Shown in pieces: positions 55,461 to 62,257 of a DNA stretch of 64,000 bases (positions within the stretch are counted from its first letter, which is position 1; the number at the start of each line of letters is the position of its first letter). The notes below the pieces were generated by a model. The model was not told where the DNA came from. It made no database searches and saw only the letters and a program-made list of their open reading frames with translations. The stretch comes from Paraneptunicella aestuarii (GTDB lineage Bacteria > Pseudomonadota > Gammaproteobacteria > Enterobacterales > Alteromonadaceae). The stretch is taken from the NCBI RefSeq assembly GCF_019900845.1, contig NZ_CP074570.1:186001-250000 (forward strand). The letters are read 5' to 3'. The position numbers were made by a program, and so were the translations under genes.

Positions 55461-55527
55461 CATGCTGATGCATATCAGTATCTCTTGCTCGTTGTAAAAG
55501 ACCCTGAAATGAATTCAGGGCGATGCG
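55461..55527. repeat. Intergenic repeat, copy 1
   Basis: A 67-base unit with two hairpins: ctgat/atcag near its left end (55465-55478) and ccctgaa/ttcaggg at its right end (55502-55520). It matches copy 2 at 55564-55629 along its length (catgctgatg, atcag, atct, gttgtaaaag, ccctgaa, ttcaggg). It lies between convergent genes and may serve as a transcription boundary. Confidence 0.7.
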
Positions 55528-55563
55528 TTTTCTATCCTTGATAGTGCAATCGCACAGTGTCGT

Positions 55564-55629
55564 CATGCTGATGGCTATCAGCATCTTTGCGAGTTGTAAA
55601 AGGCCCTGAAACAAGTTCAGGGTGGCGCT
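55564..55629. repeat. Intergenic repeat, copy 2
   Basis: A 66-base relative of copy 1, in the same orientation and 103 bases further on. Its left hairpin is better: atgctgat and atcagcat with loop ggct. The right hairpin is ccctgaa (55604-55610) / ttcaggg (55616-55622). An ORF read through both copies on the minus strand repeats the same peptide and is not a real gene. Confidence 0.7.
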
Positions 55630-55647
55630 ATTTCTTTTCAAAGCGAG

Positions 55648-58065
55648 CTAAAACAACCCCATTTGCAATGAAGTGACTTTGTCAAAGCTGAGGCCGATAA
55701 AGGGCAGTATGGCGTCGGCGACGGGGGCGAGTTGCTTTTCGACGTAGTGGTCGTAGTCGATGGGGCTGGTGCGATATTCTTCAGGCTCTGCGCCGTTAAC
55801 GGTAAAGACGTAGCTGATCCAGCCTTTGTTTTGATATTGCAGAGGGCGGCCGAGTTCTTTGTTTTTAGCGTCGGCAAGGCGGGCTGCCTTTACGTGCGGC
55901 GGTACGTTTTTCACGTAAAGGTCGAGTGGTTGCCGTAGTCGTTTTTTGTATACCAGTTTGTCGTCCAGTTCGCCGTTTCGGGTTTGGTTCACAATATTGA
56001 GTATGTAGTCGCTTACGGAATCGCCATTGAAAATCATGCCATACAGTTGCTGTTGGAATTCTTTGGCAAGTTCTGTCCAGTCTGAGCGCACAGTTTCCAA
56101 GCCTTTGAATACCAGTTCTTCACCATTTTTTGTGGCTTTTAATCCAGCGTAACGTTTTTTACTACCGGTTTCGGCGCCGCGAATGGTTGGCATTAGGAAT
56201 TGGCTGAAATAGGTTTCAAACTCAATTTCCAAATGGCAGTCCAGATCGAATTCTGTACGTAAGGTTTCATGCCAGCGTTGGTTGATGTGCTCTGCCAGCT
56301 TTGAGCCGACTTCATAAGCACTTTCTACCGTGTAATCACCATCCAGCCAGACGAAGGTGGAGTCGGTGTCGCCGTAGATCACCTGATGACCTTGTGCTTC
56401 AATCCATTTGGCGGTGGTTTGCATGATGCTGTGCCCGCGCATGGTGATGGAGCTGGCAAGACGCGTATCGTAGAAGCGGCAACCACCTGAACCTAACACG
56501 CCATAGAAGGAGTTCATCAGGATCTTGATGGCTTGTGAGCGGGCAGCATCTTTGTCTTTTTTGGCTTGATCTCGTTGTTGCCAGAGTGAGGTGATTATGT
56601 CGGGCAAAAAGTGTTTTTCCCGGTCGAACATCGCACCTTTGAATCCGGGAATGGATGCGTCGGGATTCGCCAAGCCTTCAATCAGACCGAGTGGATCGAT
56701 TTTAAAAGTGCGAATAATTGAGGGATACAGGCTTTTAAAATCCAGCACCAACACATGTTTGTACAATCCGGGACGTGAGTCCATGACATAACCGCCGGGG
56801 CTGGCTAACCCGCCATCGGGTGGGCGATTCGGTGCAATGTAGCCTGCACGGTGCAGTTTGGGCAGATACAGGTTGGTAAAAGCGGCAACGGAACCACCAA
56901 TGCGATCCAGTTCTAACCCGGTGAGTTGGCTGCGTAGAATGAGAAACTCAATGAGTTTAGTGTGCTCAAAAATTTCCAGCACTAGCACGCAGTCTTGCAG
57001 GTTGTACTCTGCCAGTTTGATTTTGTTGTGTTTGAAGTCGTGGTTGATGTGCTCCATTCTGTCGTGCACATTTTCAATCTTCTTGCCTTTGCCGAGCAAT
57101 TCTTGAGAGACAGATTCCAGACTAAAGCTGTCGAAGTGATAGGTGGCGGTTTTTAAGGCGTCGATACCGTCGATAACAACGCGACCTGGAATGACAATAA
57201 AGCCCTGTCCGTCACCATCATTGCCTTTGCTACCTTTCGGTTCACGCCAACGAGCTTGCGTGTTTCCTCTACCTATTTTCAGTGCGATGTTTTGTTTTTC
57301 AGCCCGTTTTACTAATAAGCGAAAGTCAAAGTTTACTACGCTCCAGCCCACGATGATGTCGGGGTCGTATTGATTGATCTCCGCGACCATTGCTCGCAGC
57401 AAATCAGCTTCGTTATTTACCCATTTCAACCAATCTGGCGCGTTACTATTTTCCGTTTGAGTGCCATCGCCAATCATTATCACGCATTGGTAATCATCAG
57501 CTGCGAGGCCAACGGAATAGAGGTCGCCGTATTCGCTACATTCGATATCCAGTGACAAAACGCTAAAGTTGGGATGGTAGTGACCGGGTTTAAGCTTGGC
57601 ATTGACCAGAGTGTGGCTATTGTTTTTTCGGTTGAGTTGTTCGGTGCCAGTGAACTGAGCGCTGGCATAGACAAAGCGTTCCATTAAATAGCGATCAGCC
57701 AGTCGGATATCGTCTTCAAAATAGAGGATGTCGATTTTGGTAAGCGCATCGCGCACGGCAAATAATTGCTGATTGCTATTCAGGTAAATGGCGCAAACAG
57801 ATTCATGTTGAAAGGTTTTCAGGTCGATGGGTTTTATCTCGGAGCGAATTCCTTCATGTTGCAATACTTTTTCAGCCTGAGCTGCATCTGCTTGAGTGAT
57901 AAAGAGCACAAACTGCTGCGCCGGTGTGAGTACGCGCTGGGCTCCGCTGTCGGTTTTGAACCAGAATTCCAACAGGGTTTGATGGTTTCGCTCAATCTGC
58001 TGACGAGTCAGGATAAAGCCTTCCTGGACAGCATTGGTATGGCTTTGGGATTGAGCGAGTGGCAT
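55648..58065 (-). CDS. polB: DNA polymerase II (family B)
   Basis: 805 residues, close to the usual 780-790. Proofreading exonuclease motifs: SLDIECS (Exo I), YDPDIIVGWSVVNFDF (Exo II), YNLQDCVLV (Exo III). Polymerase motifs: DFKSLYPSIIRTF (A), KILMNSFYGVLG (B) and YGDTDST (C; aspartates D566 and D568). The C-terminal QMGLF is the sliding-clamp-binding peptide of Pol II. It acts in replication restart and damage bypass, often under SOS control, but I see no LexA box in the 88 bases before it. Confidence 0.97.
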   Translation of the reverse strand: MPLAQSQSHTNAVQEGFILTRQQIERNHQTLLEFWFKTDSGAQRVLTPAQQFVLFITQADAAQAEKVLQHEGIRSEIKPIDLKTFQHESVCAIYLNSNQQLFAVRDALTKIDILYFEDDIRLADRYLMERFVYASAQFTGTEQLNRKNNSHTLVNAKLKPGHYHPNFSVLSLDIECSEYGDLYSVGLAADDYQCVIMIGDGTQTENSNAPDWLKWVNNEADLLRAMVAEINQYDPDIIVGWSVVNFDFRLLVKRAEKQNIALKIGRGNTQARWREPKGSKGNDGDGQGFIVIPGRVVIDGIDALKTATYHFDSFSLESVSQELLGKGKKIENVHDRMEHINHDFKHNKIKLAEYNLQDCVLVLEIFEHTKLIEFLILRSQLTGLELDRIGGSVAAFTNLYLPKLHRAGYIAPNRPPDGGLASPGGYVMDSRPGLYKHVLVLDFKSLYPSIIRTFKIDPLGLIEGLANPDASIPGFKGAMFDREKHFLPDIITSLWQQRDQAKKDKDAARSQAIKILMNSFYGVLGSGGCRFYDTRLASSITMRGHSIMQTTAKWIEAQGHQVIYGDTDSTFVWLDGDYTVESAYEVGSKLAEHINQRWHETLRTEFDLDCHLEIEFETYFSQFLMPTIRGAETGSKKRYAGLKATKNGEELVFKGLETVRSDWTELAKEFQQQLYGMIFNGDSVSDYILNIVNQTRNGELDDKLVYKKRLRQPLDLYVKNVPPHVKAARLADAKNKELGRPLQYQNKGWISYVFTVNGAEPEEYRTSPIDYDHYVEKQLAPVADAILPFIGLSFDKVTSLQMGLF

Positions 58066-58153
58066 GTATGAGAAATGAATCCTGATTGCAGAAAAGAGGG
58101 TATTCTAATTCAGTTTGATGGCCGCTGCATTAGCGCCGCTGTTCGGGGCGGGC

Positions 58154-58900
58154 TTAATCCTGCTCGCTCAGGTAATGGAAGTCGTCGCTGCGACAGCGAT
58201 TTATGCGATATTCCAGTAGTTTGCCGTCTTTATCTCGTGTTAAGCGAGTGAAAAGCAGAATTGGATCGCCGGATTTTACTCCTAACTGTTGTGCATCTTT
58301 TTGTGTTGCTAAAACGGCCTTTATGCGATCTGTGGTTTCATGCACAGTGTAGTTAAAACGGGTCTGGTAAAAGTGGTACAGAGTGTGAGGAATATCTTCT
58401 TCGTCCATAAAGTCCGGGAAGTATTTCTCGGGCAAGTGTATTTCTTCTGAAAGAATATAGGTGCTGCCCAAGGTACGTAGTCGTGACAAGCGGATCACTC
58501 TTTCACCGACTCTAAGCTTTAACTGCAACACCACATCGGGAGTTGGGCGAATAAGCTCCATGCCTGTGATTTCAGCTTTGGGAAGTGCGGGTAGCTTGCC
58601 GTCTTCGACGATAGGGAAGAAGCGATACAGTGTTTGTCCTGTCTGCTCAGAAAGGAAGGTGCCAACGCCTTGGTGGCGGTGTACTAAGTTGGACTCAGTC
58701 AGGCTATTCAGGGCTTTGCGCACTGTGCCCTGGCTAACACCGAACTCTTTTGCCAGTAATAATTCGTTGGGAAGCATGTCCCCTGGCTTCCAGCGCTGTT
58801 CCAGAATAAGTTGCTTTATGTGTTCTTCGACTTGCTTGTATAAGGGCAACACTTGCTTAGGCAAAGTGCTGAGCTTATTTTCAAATACCTGGAGTGCCAT
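58154..58900 (-). CDS. GntR-family regulator with UTRA ligand domain
   Basis: 248 residues. The N-terminal winged helix of the GntR type (about 18-85) has PLYKQVEEHIKQLILEQRWKPGD, PNELLLAKEFGVSQGTVRKALNSL and HRHQGVGTFL. The UTRA domain follows (about 105-240; LRVGERVIRLSRLRTLGS, ILSEEIHLP and the RSDDFHYL end). This is the HutC/FarR layout, with an unknown effector. There is no obvious target operon next to it. An inverted repeat 44-75 bases upstream of the start may be its own operator. Confidence 0.9.
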   Translation of the reverse strand: MALQVFENKLSTLPKQVLPLYKQVEEHIKQLILEQRWKPGDMLPNELLLAKEFGVSQGTVRKALNSLTESNLVHRHQGVGTFLSEQTGQTLYRFFPIVEDGKLPALPKAEITGMELIRPTPDVVLQLKLRVGERVIRLSRLRTLGSTYILSEEIHLPEKYFPDFMDEEDIPHTLYHFYQTRFNYTVHETTDRIKAVLATQKDAQQLGVKSGDPILLFTRLTRDKDGKLLEYRINRCRSDDFHYLSEQD

Positions 58901-58943
58901 GATTCCTGTTAACTGTTACCTGGGTTAATGATAAAAGTATAAG

Positions 58944-58975
58944 CATACATCGGCATTGCTGCTGTAAGATGTATG
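58944..58975. promoter_or_regulatory. Inverted repeat upstream of the GntR gene
   Basis: Perfect arms catacatc (58944-58951) and gatgtatg (58968-58975) separated by 16 bases, located just upstream of a -10-like TATACT (minus strand, 58941-58936). It may be an autoregulatory site. The half-site atgtat is in keeping with GntR/HutC-type operators, but is not specific. Confidence 0.35.
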
Positions 58976-59073
58976 TGGTTTCTGGCGTGGGTACTGCTAT
59001 TTATAAGTTATTGTTTTTATGAGGTAAGAGACTTTCTCGTTGCGAGCTCGCCTCGAGTTTCAGTTATACCTTT

Positions 59074-59739
59074 TTATGGCTGCTTTGTTAACCACAAAAT
59101 AAGTTCTACAAAACTGTCCGGGGTCATATCCCGTGTAAATTTGGCTTTGTACTTGCCGTTTACAATGAAAGTGGGAACTTCGTTAATGCCTTCGGTTAGC
59201 TTGTTATTTCGATTAATTCGGCTTTTCATTCCAAAGCTGTCTGCCAGCTTGAGTACCTTCTCGCCATCGACACCTTGTTCCAGCAAAATCTCTTTTATTG
59301 CTTCGACTGAATTGAAGTGTTTTTTGTCTTCATGGATGGCCTTAAACAAGGCTTTGTTGAAGCTATCTTCACGATTAATCGCGCGTGCAACCAACATCAT
59401 TTTGGTGGCTTCTTGCTGAATATTCACTGGCGCGCTACGCATGAATTCCACGTGAGCTTTCGTGAAGTTGATGTCTTCCGGCAGTTTGGATTTTAGCTGC
59501 GAAGCGATGCTTTCAAACTGAAAGCAGTGTGGGCACCAGAAAGAGAATATCTCCACAATGCCCAATCTTGGATTTAATTGTTCATTGATAATGTCGTAGT
59601 GTTCGCCTTCTTGCCATTGGGCGGCGGTGTTCTGAGCACTCGCGCTCACACTTGCTACAGAGAACAGGATGGCTGCCAAAAACGCAGCGCTCATGTTCAT
59701 TATGTTTTTGAAAAATTTCATTTGTTTAGCAAGTTTCAT
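59074..59739 (-). CDS. Thiol:disulphide oxidoreductase, DsbA family (CPHC)
   Basis: 221 residues. The N-terminus is long (MKLAKQMKFFKNIMNMSAAFLAAILFSVASVSASAQ), with the signal peptide cleaved near SAQ. The thioredoxin-like fold with the helical insertion has its active site FWCPHC at C69-C72 and cis-proline in NEVPTFIVNGKY. It should be the ordinary periplasmic disulphide donor. It follows the related gene at 59787 after 47 bases in the same direction, and both end in the same KAKFTRDMTPD block, so it is one of a tandem pair. Confidence 0.9.
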   Translation of the reverse strand: MKLAKQMKFFKNIMNMSAAFLAAILFSVASVSASAQNTAAQWQEGEHYDIINEQLNPRLGIVEIFSFWCPHCFQFESIASQLKSKLPEDINFTKAHVEFMRSAPVNIQQEATKMMLVARAINREDSFNKALFKAIHEDKKHFNSVEAIKEILLEQGVDGEKVLKLADSFGMKSRINRNNKLTEGINEVPTFIVNGKYKAKFTRDMTPDSFVELILWLTKQP

Positions 59740-59786
59740 GGCGCAACACTCATGACATTATCAATGACAGAATCATATACCGATGA

Positions 59787-60416
59787 TTATTTCAGTTTGC
59801 TTAACCAAACAATCAAATCAACCATATCGTCAGGTGTCATATCACGAGTGAATTTCGCCTGATATTTACCATTAACGATGAAGTTAGGTACACCGCGCAG
59901 GTGTTTCATGAACTTTTGAATGGATTGATTGTTTTTCTTTAATTGGCTATTTACACCAAAGCTGTTAGCCAGCTTGTCGAATTCTGCGGCATCGACACCG
60001 TTAACGGTGAAGATGTTACGAATATCATCAATACCAGCAATAGGCGCGCGTTGAACGTGGATATAGTTGAAGATTGCGCGATTCATTTCTTTTTCTTTCT
60101 TCAATGCACGAGCAATCATTAATCCGCGAGTAGCGTCTTCCTGAATTTCTGTTGTCGTAAACGCCATGAAATTCACATGGACTTTACTGAACTTCACGTC
60201 TTCTGGCAGTTTCTTTTCCAGATTCGCTACAATAGGTTCAAAGTTATAGCAGTGGCTACACCAATAGGAGAAAAACTCTAAAACTTCTGGTTTGGCAGTC
60301 GCTTCTTCGCCAACAACCACATAATGAGTACCTTCTACCCACTGCTCGACACCTGCAGCCATTGATTTAAGGGGTAACAGCAGGGCAAAAATAAATAAAC
60401 TTAAGTATTTACGCAT
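59787..60416 (-). CDS. DsbA-family protein with CSHC active site
   Basis: 209 residues with a normal signal peptide (LFIFALLLPLKSMAA). The active site is YWCSHC (C53-C56), with serine where standard DsbA has proline. The dipeptide between the cysteines sets redox potential, so this enzyme may differ in oxidising power. The cis-proline is in LRGVPNFIVNGKY. It is the promoter-proximal gene of the tandem pair, and similarity to the second gene extends along the whole length, pointing to duplication and divergence. Confidence 0.9.
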   Translation of the reverse strand: MRKYLSLFIFALLLPLKSMAAGVEQWVEGTHYVVVGEEATAKPEVLEFFSYWCSHCYNFEPIVANLEKKLPEDVKFSKVHVNFMAFTTTEIQEDATRGLMIARALKKEKEMNRAIFNYIHVQRAPIAGIDDIRNIFTVNGVDAAEFDKLANSFGVNSQLKKNNQSIQKFMKHLRGVPNFIVNGKYQAKFTRDMTPDDMVDLIVWLSKLK

Positions 60417-60620
60417 AGCAAATTGTTAGTGTTATTGTGAAATGAGGTGGCAAGGTTACCATACCCATTTGTCGGCTGTCCTCTTTTCCGGGGTATATTC
60501 TGCCACTACCTGATTATCATTCAGGAAACGTTTAGGTTGGAAAGGGCTAGTTCCTTACTTTTTGGCGTAACTCTTGCTATATCACACCCTATGTTAACCA
60601 TGCGCAGATGTGTCATTGAA

Positions 60621-60650
60621 TTGACAGGCTGTGTAGTGAACCAATTGTAA
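60621..60650 (+). promoter_or_regulatory. Promoter candidate for the gene at 60671
   Basis: -35 TTGACA (60621-60626), an 18-base spacer and -10 TTGTAA (60645-60650), giving a short leader of about 14 bases. The 254-base region divergent from the DsbA pair shows nothing else definite. Confidence 0.4.
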
Positions 60651-60670
60651 ATAGTCGGGTGATGTAAGCA

Positions 60671-61321
60671 ATGCGAGTGAATAATCAGGCTATGAACCTG
60701 TTTACCTATCTGGACAATCAGGCTGCCGCTGATGACGTGTTGAAAAATGTCGCAGAGAAACAGAAATCGAATAGTTTTCAGGATTTGAATCTGGTTAGTG
60801 TCGGGATTACTGGCGGTAACTTCGATGACATGCTCAGCGCCATGGAAAAAGGTGAGTTGAATGTGGACTTGCAAACCATGGGCAACTACGTAGATTTCAA
60901 TATGCAGAAGATGGAAAAGGAAGTGTATCAATTAGCTCAGAGCTTTGGGGTTTCCATGCCTGTTGAAATCAATATCGAAGACGGTCAGCTGCAAGTGCTC
61001 GATGATAGTGATGAAGGGCAAAAGCTACAAGACTATCTGGATCGTGATGAACGCTTAAACAAGCTGGTACAGCAAACCGGGAAGTTGTCGCAATTCTATG
61101 AATGGGGATTAGTGCGCGAACAAGCGAGCAAGTATCAGGAAAGTGGCGTCGATGACGGAAATTTACTGGAATTCTTACAAGAAGGTCGCGAAAATATTGT
61201 GCATCAAAACCGCCTGTTGATTGACTCCGAAGGCGTTCAATATCTGTCGCAACGGCAATCCCAATCTCTAATTGAAAAGTATTCCGAGAAGTTTGGGTAT
61301 GGGGAGAAGGGGGCTTCTTAG
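60671..61321 (+). CDS. Conserved-looking cytosolic protein of unknown function
   Basis: 216 residues, acidic, without signal peptide or membrane helix. There are helical stretches (NQAAADDVLKNVAEKQK, MEKEVYQLAQSFGV) and a C-terminal half rich in Q, E and D (RDERLNKLVQQTGKLSQFYEWGLVREQASKYQESG). I recognise no domain. Its 3' end overlaps the 3' end of the Fic gene by four bases (convergent). Codon usage looks like that of its neighbours. The start at 60671 is the first ATG; ATG 60692 (MNLFTYLDN) is an alternative. Neither has a strong ribosome site. Confidence 0.7.
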   Translation: MRVNNQAMNLFTYLDNQAAADDVLKNVAEKQKSNSFQDLNLVSVGITGGNFDDMLSAMEKGELNVDLQTMGNYVDFNMQKMEKEVYQLAQSFGVSMPVEINIEDGQLQVLDDSDEGQKLQDYLDRDERLNKLVQQTGKLSQFYEWGLVREQASKYQESGVDDGNLLEFLQEGRENIVHQNRLLIDSEGVQYLSQRQSQSLIEKYSEKFGYGEKGAS

Positions 61322-61926
61322 CGCTGTGCAAGGATTCTTAGCATGAGATGTTCAAGAGGTTCATAATTTCCTCTATGCACTTGCTTGAATGTTTCTACAT
61401 TTTCCCAGTTATGGACTAAATCCCAGTTAATCATGTAATTAAAAACGTTAGCTAAGGCCGAAATGAATAACCGTTGAGTGCGTCCATTACCCTCAGGAAA
61501 TGGATGGTATATGTTTATTATGCCTAGGCAACGAGCAAGCTTTTGCGCTGATTCTTCTATAGTAGGTTTGTCAGTGCTTTGGTAATACGAAATGGAACGT
61601 TCAAATACCAAAGATTGATATTCTGCCAATTTGTTCGCTGGTGTGAAAATATCACCATCTTTAGCGACATCGTAAGATCTTGGCTTTCCTGCCCATGAGT
61701 ATAAATCCTGAAATAAATGACGGTGTATGGATTTTAGGTGTTCAAAATCGAAGGTTTGTTCCACCGTATCAGGTTTTTGCAGTAATTCTATTGAGCGAAT
61801 TGCTGTGAAGGCTGCCTCTTTTTGGCGGAGCTCAGAGGGTTCCTGAATGTCGAGTAAATTAACAAAAACGTGGCTATTGGGGTAAAACGCTGGTTCTACG
61901 CTGTCTGGAGGCAGGTTATTTTCCAC
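61318..61926 (-). CDS. Fic-domain AMP-transferase toxin
   Basis: 202 residues from GTG 61926. The Fic core has the catalytic motif HPFPEGNGRTQR (H141-R152), identical to the functional HPFx(D/E)GNGRxxR pattern, and the usual upstream block FEHLKSIHRHLFQDLYSWAGKPRSYDVAKDGDIF with the flap. It has no inhibitory helix of its own at either end; the regulator is the small gene overlapping its start. Together they are a class I toxin-antitoxin pair that AMPylates a cell target, such as topoisomerase subunits, in related systems. The target here is unknown. Confidence 0.93.
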   Translation of the reverse strand: MENNLPPDSVEPAFYPNSHVFVNLLDIQEPSELRQKEAAFTAIRSIELLQKPDTVEQTFDFEHLKSIHRHLFQDLYSWAGKPRSYDVAKDGDIFTPANKLAEYQSLVFERSISYYQSTDKPTIEESAQKLARCLGIINIYHPFPEGNGRTQRLFISALANVFNYMINWDLVHNWENVETFKQVHRGNYEPLEHLMLRILAQR

Positions 61927-62074
61927 GTAGCAAGTTAAGAATATAGGTTGTGTCGATAGACTTGTCTTTAAGCGCTTGGCTTATAAGTTTCGATGTTTCT
62001 TCTGATAAAGACAGAGATTCAAGCTTAATATTAGCTAGAGCTTGTTTTACAGCATTTGCATCGGTGATAGGCAT
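61916..62074 (-). CDS. VbhA-like antitoxin of the Fic pair (52 residues)
   Basis: A 52-residue ORF from ATG 62074 to TAA at 61918-61916, overlapping the fic start by 11 bases, a classic coupling for class I Fic systems. The product begins MPITDANAVKQALANIKLES and continues LSLSEETSKLISQALKD. Position and helical pattern match VbhA antitoxins, whose inhibitory helix has the motif (S/T)xxxE(G/N). Here the equivalent stretch reads N15-I-K-L-E19-S20: the key glutamate is kept while both flanking positions differ. No strong ribosome site precedes ATG; in-frame TTG and GTG codons lie just upstream. Confidence 0.78.
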   Translation of the reverse strand: MPITDANAVKQALANIKLESLSLSEETSKLISQALKDKSIDTTYILNLLRGK

Positions 62075-62190
62075 AAGTAAATACAACACAAGTAAGTTAC
62101 ACGCATTGTAGCTCTATAAGTTGATGCAATCAATCTTGCCTTTCAAGAGCAGAAATCAAAACAGTGGACTTATACTGATCAAGTTAATTC

Positions 62191-62235
62191 AAAACTCCCA
62201 GAGCGCTCTTTAAAGCACTCTGAGGGCGTTTTTTT
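62191..62235. terminator. Terminator beyond the TonB receptor gene (possibly bidirectional)
   Basis: A long imperfect stem: gagcgctct/agcactctgag region with agag/ctct and gct/agc pairing around loop cttta, extended by ccc/ggg. It is preceded by aaaa and followed by ttttttt. It lies 23 bases beyond the receptor stop on the minus strand. The plus-strand T-run is the stronger one, although no plus-strand gene reads into it. Confidence 0.6.
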
Positions 62236-62257
62236 GTAATTTTCACACAAAAACTGC

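Noticed and set aside
55429..55641. A 70-codon minus-strand ORF with repeated LNxFQGLLQ peptide
   Set aside because: The peptide repeat is the translation of the intergenic DNA repeat; it is an artefact of that repeat.
58066..58153. SOS (LexA) box in front of polB
   Set aside because: Searched for CTGT-N8-ACAG in this short gap and did not find it.
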